Shown: positions 1-4,366 of the stretch, piece after piece | Numbering within the stretch: position 1 is the stretch's first letter | How the letters are laid out: each line of letters opens with the position of its first letter | Assembly: GCA_017526045.1 (NCBI GenBank) | Contig: JAFXRX010000117.1 | Coordinates: 1 to 8,893 of the forward strand | Length of the DNA stretch: 8,893 nucleotides | Direction: 5' to 3' | DNA from: Opitutales bacterium | GTDB lineage: Bacteria; Verrucomicrobiota; Verrucomicrobiia; Opitutales; Intestinicryptomonadaceae | Program-made: the position numbers and the translations under genes | Notes under the pieces: model-generated | What the model saw: the letters and a program-made list of their open reading frames with translations, nothing else | Told to the model about the DNA's origin: nothing | Databases searched by the model: none

Positions 1-383
1 ATGATGCCCTGGTCGCCCGCGCCCTGCTCGGCGCCCTTCTTGCCCTTCGCCTTGCGGGCGTCGACGCCCTGCGCGATGTCGGGCGACTGCCTTGTCAAAA
101 GATTTGTCAGAAAAACTTTGTCGGCGTGGAAAACGTCGTCGTCATTCACATAGCCGATTTCGCGTATCGCCCCGCGCACGATTTTCTCGTAGTCGAGCTT
201 CGCCTTGGTCGTGATTTCGCCGGCGATTACAACGCAGTTGCTCTTCACCATTGTTTCGCACGCCACGCGGCTGAATTTGTCCTGTGCAAGGCACGCGTCC
301 AAGATGCTGTCGGAGATATAATCGGCGACTTTGTCGGGGTGGCCTTCGCCGACCGACTCGGAGGAAAATACGTAGTTTTTCAT
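1..383 (-). CDS. metK: S-adenosylmethionine synthetase, N-terminal 127 residues (partial)
   Basis: MetK makes S-adenosylmethionine from methionine and ATP, releasing phosphate and diphosphate; it is a cytosolic enzyme that supplies the cell's methyl donor. The visible N-terminus starts MKNYVFSSESVGEGHPDK. GHPDK at residues 14-18 carries the conserved catalytic histidine (H15) and a metal-binding aspartate (D17). Further on, QSPDIAQGVD (about 99-108) and GAGDQGI (about 121-127) match the family's active-site blocks; the next codon begins ATG beyond the edge, as in the usual GDQGIM. About one third of the usual 380-400 residues is present, and the rest lies left of the window. The start is fixed by the conserved N-terminus. 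The leader is A-rich with no Shine-Dalgarno sequence. The gene lies 97 bases after the stop of the membrane-protein gene at 483-1220, on the same strand. I found no recognisable SAM riboswitch in that short gap. Confidence 0.97.
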   Translation of the reverse strand, partial: MKNYVFSSESVGEGHPDKVADYISDSILDACLAQDKFSRVACETMVKSNCVVIAGEITTKAKLDYEKIVRGAIREIGYVNDDDVFHADKVFLTNLLTRQSPDIAQGVDARKAKGKKGAEQGAGDQGI

Positions 384-482
384 GTCTGTTTTTTTGTGGA
401 TGTTTTTTTGAAAAAATATATCGCAGTAATTCAATCGCGATTTGCGAAATAGTCAAGCATTCAAACGCGGGGGCAAAAACGC

Positions 483-1220
483 CTATTTTTGCTTTTCGCG
501 CAGCTCGGCGGAAAGAGCCTCTTCGAACTCCATGCCCGCAAGGTTTTTTATGGCGTTTATAATTTTTACAAAGGCGGCGATGGTAATGAGCATGCAGGGC
601 AGAAGCACCGCGATGTACGAAATCCAGGTCATCTGCCCGACCTGAGAGTTGAACTCCTCGGGCGTCGCGCCCTGCGTGTAAATCATGCGCGCGAGGAAAA
701 ACTGGATTGCCCCGCTTGCGAAAAACGAAAGCGAGACAAGAATGGTCGAGGCCTTCAAAGCGGCGTCGAATTTTTGCGAGTTGCCCCTTTCTTCGAGAGC
801 CGCCGCGACTTTTTGCGTGTCCAAAAGCGCGTCGTTGTAAATCAATACCCTTGCAAGCGGCTTAGAAGTATAAGCCGAAACAAGAACCGCAAGCCCGAGC
901 AGCGCGGGGATGCCCGCCTCTTTTGCGATTATCCATTCGCGCGAAAGCTCGAAAAGCCCGATTGTGCCCGTAAGCAAAACGTTCAAAATGCCGAACGCCG
1001 AAAACAGATTGAGCTTGCGCCTTTTGAAAAGGTCGCAAACGCCGTAAAAAAGAGGCAGCGCAAGAGCCGCCAAAAAGAAATAAACCGGGCGCGCCTGCCC
1101 CTCTTCAATCCAGCCCAGAGCGGCAAGCCACTTCTGCGCCTTCATCAAAATCAGCGTGGGCAAAACGATGTTTACGCCCAGGCTCACCCAAAAATTTTCC
1201 CGATTTTTGCCCGCAGCCAT
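483..1220 (-). CDS. VC0807-like integral membrane protein, function unknown
   Basis: This 245-residue protein is hydrophobic along most of its length, with about five or six probable membrane segments near residues 11-27, 46-62, 72-90, 103-117, 157-176 and 198-222. An NIVLPTLIL block near residue 17, a basic KRRK after the second helix (67-70), and an EAGIPALL...KPL block (101-121) resemble the VC0807 family, which is distantly like the YciB/septation-protein A membrane proteins. The resemblance is from memory and no biochemical role is established. The C-terminus is charged and probably cytosolic. The stop of the 79-residue gene lies one base upstream (TAA, A, ATG), so the two are almost certainly translated from one message; an AGG in the overlapping context may serve as a weak ribosome-binding site. 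metK follows on the same strand and may be co-transcribed. I am sure it is a real gene and only moderately sure of the family. Confidence 0.8.
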   Translation of the reverse strand: MAAGKNRENFWVSLGVNIVLPTLILMKAQKWLAALGWIEEGQARPVYFFLAALALPLFYGVCDLFKRRKLNLFSAFGILNVLLTGTIGLFELSREWIIAKEAGIPALLGLAVLVSAYTSKPLARVLIYNDALLDTQKVAAALEERGNSQKFDAALKASTILVSLSFFASGAIQFFLARMIYTQGATPEEFNSQVGQMTWISYIAVLLPCMLITIAAFVKIINAIKNLAGMEFEEALSAELREKQK

Positions 1221-1221
1221 T

Positions 1222-1461
1222 TTACCTGAAGAAATTGACTATAGCCATTAAAATCAAAATCAAAAACGGGACAACCGCCCAAATTATGCGGTTTCTTTTG
1301 TAGCGGCGCTCAAAGTCCTTGCGGCCGATGTCGATTGTGTTGCGGTAGTCTGAATAAAAATCGTCCTTGCTCTTGAAAATATAATACAAATTCGGCACGA
1401 GCGAAAGCGCAAGCATGCACAAAAGTATCATAAACCAGACAAATGTCTCTTCGTCTTTCAT
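1222..1461 (-). CDS. Small two-helix membrane protein, function unknown
   Basis: This 79-residue protein has two hydrophobic helices, about residues 7-29 and 58-77. Between them is a charged segment with acidic and basic stretches (KSKDDFYSDYR, then RKDFERRYKRNR). The hairpin topology probably leaves the charged loop in the cytosol, given the arginines and lysines just before helix 2. I do not recognise a family. It is probably real because it fills the space between a terminator and the next gene, ends one base before the 245-residue membrane-protein start, and has a membrane-protein composition throughout. The tight spacing suggests that the two proteins act together or are made in fixed ratio. 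No Shine-Dalgarno sequence is visible before the ATG; the leader is AT-rich. A dyad 35-52 bases upstream of the start may be a control site. Confidence 0.75.
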   Translation of the reverse strand: MKDEETFVWFMILLCMLALSLVPNLYYIFKSKDDFYSDYRNTIDIGRKDFERRYKRNRIIWAVVPFLILILMAIVNFFR

Positions 1462-1495
1462 AATTTTTATTTGGAAAAGCCCATATATTTATTCG

Positions 1496-1513
1496 GATAA
1501 TTTCAAAATTATC
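1496..1513. promoter_or_regulatory. 18-base dyad upstream of the small membrane-protein gene
   Basis: Two perfect 8-base arms, GATAATTT and AAATTATC, are separated by CA. The dyad lies 35-52 bases before the start at 1461, where a promoter is expected because the gdhA terminator lies just upstream on the same strand. On the minus strand its left arm overlaps a TTGATA that could be a -35 box, with a poor AT-rich -10 (TAAATA) 18 bases later. Size and placement fit a repressor or activator site, but AT-rich palindromes also occur by chance, so the function is inferred. Confidence 0.35.
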
Positions 1514-1533
1514 AACACTTTATTTTGCGCCGG

Positions 1534-1569
1534 AAAAACAAAAGGGGCGCGGATTTTGCACCCGCGCCC
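1534..1569 (-). terminator. Intrinsic terminator of gdhA
   Basis: Read on the minus strand, an uninterrupted 8-base stem GGGCGCGG/CCGCGCCC with a 9-base loop is followed at once by CTTTTGTTTTT. This is a classic Rho-independent terminator, beginning 25 bases after the gdhA stop codon. It separates gdhA from the membrane-protein and metK cluster downstream, which therefore should have its own promoter. Confidence 0.92.
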
Positions 1570-1594
1570 GCTTCGAAAATTTTGCGGTTTTTTA

Positions 1595-2938
1595 TTAAAC
1601 GTTCTGCGCAATCATCGCGTCGGCAACCTTCTTGAAGCCCGCGATATTCGCGCCGTTTACGAGGTTGCCCGGAGTGCCGACTTCCTCAGCCGCGGCAGCA
1701 GCGTTCTGGTGGATTGAGCGCATGATGTTGTGCAGCTTGGCGTCGACTTCTTCGCGCGTCCAACTCAGGCGAATTGCGTTCTGCGACATTTCCAGGCCGG
1801 ATGTCGCAACGCCGCCCGCGTTCGCGGCCTTAGCGGGGCCGTAGTGGATGCCGGCTTCGACATAGAGCTTGATGGCCTCGTTTGTCGAGGGCATGTTCGC
1901 GCCTTCGGAGACGCACATGCAGCCGTTTGCAAGAAGAGCCTTTGCGTCGGCGAGCTCGATTTCGTTCTGGGTTGCCGAGGGCATTGCGATGTCGGCTTTT
2001 ACCAAGCCCCACGGGCGCTTGCCTTCGATGTACTTTGCGTTCTTGAACTGCTTTACGTACTCGCTCATTCTGCCGCGCTTTACATTCTTAAGCTCCATTA
2101 CATAAGCGAGCTTTTCGGCGTTGAAGCCTTCCTCGTCGATTACTACGCCGTTGGAGTCGGACATCGAAAGAACCTTCGCGCCGTTTTGGATGAGCTTTTC
2201 GACAGTGTACTGCGCGACGTTGCCCGAGCCCGAAACCAATACGCGCTTGCCGTCGAGGCCGTCGTTCTTGGTGGCGAGCATTTCCTGGCAGAAATATACG
2301 TTGCCATAGCCCGTAGCTTCGGGCCTGATGAGAGAGCCGCCCCACGCCAAGCCCTTGCCTGTCAGGACGCTGTCGTAAGAGTCCACAATCCTCTTGTACT
2401 GGCCGAAGAGGAAGCCGATTTCGCGGCCGCCGACGCCGATGTCGCCCGCGGGAACGTCGACATTTTCGCCGATGTGGCGGTAGAGCTCGGTCATGAAGCT
2501 GCGGCAGAAAGAGCGCACTTCATTGTCGGACTTGCCCTTGGGGTCGAAGTTGGAGCCGCCTTTGCCGCCGCCCATGGGCAGGGTTGTTAGCGAATTTTTA
2601 AATACCTGCTCAAAGCCCAAGAATTTGAGGATGCCCAAATTTACGGACGGGTGGAAGCGCAAGCCGCCCTTGTAGGGGCCGATCGCGCTGTTGAACTGGA
2701 CGCGGTAGCCTTGGTTGATCTGCAGCTCGCCCTTGTCGTCGAACCAGGGAACCTGGAAGAGGATGATTCTTTCGGGAACCACCATTCTTTCGAGAACCTT
2801 GTTTTCCTCGTATTTCTTGTCCTTTTCAAGGATGAGGCTCAATGAGGAAAGTACTTCTTCCGCCGCTTGCAGAAATTCCTTTTCCCAGGGTTGCTTTTTG
2901 TTCAAGTCTTCCAAGACTCTTGCTACATAGCTGTTCAT
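1595..2938 (-). CDS. gdhA: Glutamate dehydrogenase, NADP-type hexameric class
   Basis: GdhA reductively aminates 2-oxoglutarate with ammonium to give glutamate in the cytosol; enzymes of this class act mainly in ammonia assimilation. The protein is 447 residues, the same length as E. coli GdhA. The substrate domain holds the signature PMGGGKGGSNFDPKG (121-135), with the catalytic lysine K126, then PAGDIGVGGREIG (163-175), with the conserved aspartate D166. The Rossmann nucleotide-binding motif GSGNVAQ is at 237-243. After the second strand comes SMSDSNG (258-264), similar to the SDS stretch of NADP-specific enzymes rather than the NAD-type sequence, so NADP use is likely but inferred. The start MNSYVARVLEDLNKK is chosen because it matches the family; the frame stays open 83 codons upstream, but that stretch looks like a promoter region. 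There is no Shine-Dalgarno sequence. The gene is monocistronic, with its own terminator, and is divergent from the PEGA gene. Confidence 0.97.
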   Translation of the reverse strand: MNSYVARVLEDLNKKQPWEKEFLQAAEEVLSSLSLILEKDKKYEENKVLERMVVPERIILFQVPWFDDKGELQINQGYRVQFNSAIGPYKGGLRFHPSVNLGILKFLGFEQVFKNSLTTLPMGGGKGGSNFDPKGKSDNEVRSFCRSFMTELYRHIGENVDVPAGDIGVGGREIGFLFGQYKRIVDSYDSVLTGKGLAWGGSLIRPEATGYGNVYFCQEMLATKNDGLDGKRVLVSGSGNVAQYTVEKLIQNGAKVLSMSDSNGVVIDEEGFNAEKLAYVMELKNVKRGRMSEYVKQFKNAKYIEGKRPWGLVKADIAMPSATQNEIELADAKALLANGCMCVSEGANMPSTNEAIKLYVEAGIHYGPAKAANAGGVATSGLEMSQNAIRLSWTREEVDAKLHNIMRSIHQNAAAAAEEVGTPGNLVNGANIAGFKKVADAMIAQNV

Positions 2939-3017
2939 AGTTTTTTCTTTCAGTTTAATTTTTACAAATTCTGCATTTGATGGGGAAAAAGCTTTTTTTA
3001 TACTTCTCCCATAGTCA

Positions 3018-3031
3018 AAAAATTTTTTTTT
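3018..3031. promoter_or_regulatory. A/T tract in the gdhA upstream region
   Basis: A run of As followed directly by a run of Ts lies about 80 bases before the gdhA start. On the minus strand it is followed by TTGACT and, ten bases later, TATAAA. That spacing is too short for a standard -35/-10 pair, so I cannot name a gdhA promoter. Such tracts bend DNA and often sit upstream of promoters as UP-like elements. The role here is inferred. Confidence 0.3.
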
Positions 3032-3055
3032 GAAAGAACAAAAAAGTTGCCAAAT

Positions 3056-3071
3056 CTTACAAAATTGTAAG
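3056..3071. promoter_or_regulatory. 16-base dyad between divergent gdhA and the PEGA gene
   Basis: CTTACAAAATTGTAAG reads as two perfect 7-base arms around a central AA. It lies 118 bases before the gdhA start and about 65 bases before the -35 box of the PEGA gene, so a bound protein could affect either. A second imperfect hairpin, TTTGCG-CCCC-CGCAAA at 3093-3108, lies next to it. Dyad shape and location suggest an operator; no regulator is identified. Confidence 0.35.
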
Positions 3072-3135
3072 TTTTTGCGACAAAACCGCAATTTTGCGCC
3101 CCCGCAAATTTCGGCGGACAAAATATTCATAAATC

Positions 3136-3164
3136 TTGACCGGAGCGCGTTTTTGGGGGATAAT
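3136..3164 (+). promoter_or_regulatory. Sigma70-type promoter of the PEGA gene
   Basis: TTGACC at 3136-3141 and GATAAT at 3159-3164 are separated by exactly 17 bases; each box matches the consensus in five of six positions. Transcription would start near 3171, leaving an untranslated leader of roughly 36 bases that includes AAAGGA close to the ATG at 3207. This is the clearest promoter in the window. Confidence 0.72.
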
Positions 3165-3206
3165 AGCGCAATATAAAATTCCGCCAACAGACATTTTAAA
3201 GGACTT

Positions 3207-3818
3207 ATGGAGCATAAAGGGCTAAACTACACGTTTGCGATTTTGGCAGTGGTTTCGATTATGATTGCGCTTGTGGCATACAGCCTCGACAACGGGGGCG
3301 CGCGGACTTTTACAATCGACACTTTCCCCGCAAACGCAAACGTCTACTTAAACGGCAAGCAAATCGGGCGCGCGCCTGTGAAGCTCGACGGCTCTTTTAT
3401 GCGCCGCCACAAAATAACGGGCTTTGAAGACGCGCCGATTTTGCGGGTGTTTACGCCGCTTGCAAACGGCTCGATAGTTGTCGATTCAAATTCGCCGCAA
3501 GGCAAAGCCGCCGCGAAAAATAAAGAGCCCGAACAAAAGGCAGCCCCGCAAATTTTGACATTCGCCCTGCCGACAAAGGAGGCGGAAATGCCGCAAATTT
3601 TCGACAAAGCCAAGCCCGACGCGCAGCTTGAGACGCCGCAAAAAAGCATGGGGGCATTTATCTATTTTGAGAAGGCGGACAAGATGATAGTTGTGTTTGA
3701 CAGCAATAAAATGCCGCGCCTGCCCGCCGAAGAAAGAATGCGCGCAAACGTCATCTGGTTCGGCGGCGACGTCTCCCTCAACGTAATGGGACAATATAAA
3801 TCCTTTAAGAAAAATTAA
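3207..3818 (+). CDS. Membrane-anchored protein with PEGA-like domain
   Basis: This 203-residue protein has a single N-terminal membrane segment (about residues 9-26) with no clear cleavage site, so it is probably a membrane anchor with the rest outside the cytosol. Residues 34-62 (TFTIDTFPANANVYLNGKQI, then GRAPVKLDG) match the pattern of PEGA domains: small beta-rich modules with an 'A-x-V-x-x-x-G-x-x-x-G-x-x-P' spacing, common in surface and lipoprotein-like proteins. The middle (about 96-148) is rich in Lys, Glu, Pro and Ala and looks like a flexible linker. The C-terminus (149-200) is more ordered, with beta-like stretches. I do not recognise the whole protein and assign no function. It has its own promoter and stands alone, divergent from gdhA and convergent with ftsK. 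A short AAAGGA lies four bases or so before the start. Confidence 0.8.
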   Translation: MEHKGLNYTFAILAVVSIMIALVAYSLDNGGARTFTIDTFPANANVYLNGKQIGRAPVKLDGSFMRRHKITGFEDAPILRVFTPLANGSIVVDSNSPQGKAAAKNKEPEQKAAPQILTFALPTKEAEMPQIFDKAKPDAQLETPQKSMGAFIYFEKADKMIVVFDSNKMPRLPAEERMRANVIWFGGDVSLNVMGQYKSFKKN

Positions 3819-3828
3819 TTATGGGGAC

Positions 3829-3845
3829 GGGAGCCATGCGCTCCC
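3829..3845 (+). terminator. Hairpin just after the PEGA gene, possible 3'-end signal
   Basis: GGGAGC-catgc-GCTCCC forms a perfect 6-base stem starting 10 bases after the PEGA stop. It lacks a following T tract (TGCCAGAAATTTAACG comes next), so it is not a standard intrinsic terminator. It could stabilise the 3' end of the message or work with a downstream stop signal. Confidence 0.35.
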
Positions 3846-3905
3846 TGCCAGAAATTTAACGAAAAATAAGTCCGAAAAAATAGAGAAGAAAAATTTTTTT
3901 AGTAT

Positions 3906-3922
3906 GCGGCAAAGCCGCTCTA
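3906..3922. repeat. REP-like palindrome, copy 1
   Basis: GCGGCAAAGCCGCTCTA contains a perfect 5-base stem GCGGC/GCCGC around AAA, followed by CTCTA, and is preceded by a run of Ts. The same 17 bases recur at 4299-4315 in the same orientation with one change, in the loop. On the minus strand the unit reads TAGAG then hairpin, similar in form to REP elements (a short head plus a GC-rich stem). Naming it REP-like is inference from form; genome copy number is unknown. Confidence 0.5.
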
Positions 3923-3931
3923 ATTTAAAAA

Positions 3932-3959
3932 AGAATTCCCTTATTCATTTTGGAATTCT
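3932..3959. repeat. Inverted repeat, 8-base arms
   Basis: AGAATTCC at 3932-3939 and GGAATTCT at 3952-3959 are perfect reverse complements with a 12-base AT-rich loop. It sits just after the first REP-like copy. No gene-related function is visible. Confidence 0.5.
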
Positions 3960-3981
3960 GTCTTTCTCCCACGTGAGCGTC

Positions 3982-4052
3982 TGGAAAGGTTGTGTATGGT
4001 CTTTGCGGGGAAGATTGGAAGGTTGTGTATGCTTGGAAAAAGCGGGGAGGAT
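3982..4052. repeat. Imperfect tandem repeat, two units of 34 and 37 bases
   Basis: Unit 1 (3982-4015) and unit 2 (4016-4052) both run TGGAA(A)GGTTGTGTATG, then a variable middle, then GCGGGGA(A/G)GAT. They abut exactly. Unit 2 has an expanded middle with TTGGAAAAA. Part of unit 2 (4036-4051) recurs in inverted form at the end of ftsK. Only two units exist, without unique spacers, so this is not a CRISPR array. Confidence 0.7.
4036..4051. repeat. Left arm of a 16-base inverted repeat
   Basis: GAAAAAGCGGGGAGGA is the exact reverse complement of 4351-4366. The arms lie about 300 bases apart and bracket the hairpin cluster and the second REP-like copy. The right arm includes two bases of the ftsK stop codon. 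This could mark the ends of a short inserted element or be a remnant duplication. Confidence 0.6.
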
Positions 4053-4068
4053 GCCCGATGAATATTTT

Positions 4069-4100
4069 CCCAAAAAGTTTTTTTTAAAAACATTTTTGGG
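4069..4100. repeat. Strong AT-rich hairpin, possible + strand terminator
   Basis: Arms CCCAAAAA (4069-4076) and TTTTTGGG (4093-4100) pair perfectly over 8 bases. An inner T5/A5 stem can form within the loop. On the plus strand it is followed by AGCCCTTTTT, which makes a late terminator for the PEGA gene transcript conceivable. It is 250 bases past that gene, so it may instead be part of the repeat island. Confidence 0.4.
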
Positions 4101-4131
4101 AGCCCTTTTTGTTGCGTTTTGCGAATGGGGT

Positions 4132-4236
4132 GCTGACCACGCTTTGCGTGGGTAGCTTTTTGCGCAAGCAAAAAGAGCCGAGCGCAAGCGAGTGCCGAGA
4201 CATTTGCGAATGCAAATGCGAGTACAACTAAGTACT
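4132..4236. repeat. Array of four consecutive perfect hairpins
   Basis: Four stems follow one another. First, GCT-(GA)-CCACGC-ttt-GCGTGG-(GT)-AGC at 4132-4156. Second, CTTTTTGC-gcaa-GCAAAAAG at 4156-4175, an 8-base stem capped by a GCAA (GNRA) tetraloop. Third, CATTTGC-gaat-GCAAATG at 4201-4218. Fourth, AGTAC-aactaa-GTACT at 4221-4236. All stems are perfect apart from the 2x2 internal loop in the first. The order could fold as RNA from either strand or act as DNA cruciforms. No known RNA family was recognised. Confidence 0.55.
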
Positions 4237-4298
4237 GCCCCCTGAGCAAAACCGACATGGAGCGCAAGGGAAAGAAAAAACAAACTTCTTTTACGGTC

Positions 4299-4315
4299 GC
4301 GGCGAAGCCGCTCTA
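4299..4315. repeat. REP-like palindrome, copy 2; possible ftsK 3' hairpin
   Basis: GCGGCGAAGCCGCTCTA repeats the motif at 3906-3922 with a single loop change. Read on the minus strand it lies about 50 bases past the ftsK stop, and a T-rich stretch (GTTTGTTTTTTC) follows some 14 bases after the stem. It might help end the recN-ftsK transcript, but the gap is too long for a standard intrinsic terminator. Confidence 0.5.
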
Positions 4316-4350
4316 TATTCCATTTTTGAAAAAAATGCTTTTTTCCCCGT

Positions 4351-4366
4351 TCCTCCCCGCTTTTTC
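4351..4366. repeat. Right arm of the 16-base inverted repeat, overlapping the ftsK stop
   Basis: TCCTCCCCGCTTTTTC is the perfect reverse complement of 4036-4051. Its right end reaches into the ftsK TGA stop (4365-4367). If this is an element boundary, insertion could have supplied the present stop codon. Confidence 0.6.

Larger units (their letters stand above)
3819..4364. other. 546-base gene-free island between convergent genes
   Basis: No credible gene lies between the stop of the PEGA gene and the stop of ftsK. Open frames exist on both strands, but they overlap one another, lack family resemblance and simply read through repeats. The stretch instead holds a series of palindromes, a tandem repeat, a long-range inverted repeat and two copies of a REP-like motif, listed separately. 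Convergent 3' ends tolerate insertions, so a short non-autonomous element or a REP-type cluster is a reasonable explanation. A structured RNA is an alternative. Confidence 0.6.

Noticed and set aside
384..482. A SAM riboswitch before metK
   Set aside because: The gap is under 100 bases and shows no SAM-aptamer-like stem order, only an ATCGCGAT palindrome and an AT-rich leader.
1730..2590. A 286-codon plus-strand frame opposite gdhA
   Set aside because: It is antisense to a clearly conserved enzyme gene; GC-rich codon third positions create such mirror frames.
2939..3187. An 83-codon N-terminal extension of gdhA
   Set aside because: The frame is open, but the conserved GdhA N-terminus begins at 2938 and gives the usual 447 residues. 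The upstream stretch carries A/T tracts and a dyad and has no protein conservation I recognise.
3982..4052. A CRISPR array
   Set aside because: There are just two adjoining imperfect units, with no spacers and no cas genes.
3904..4283. Small open frames on both strands (3904-4155 plus; 3941-4267 and 3945-4283 minus)
   Set aside because: They overlap each other across repeats and hairpins, show no family resemblance and read Lys/Phe runs from A/T tracts.
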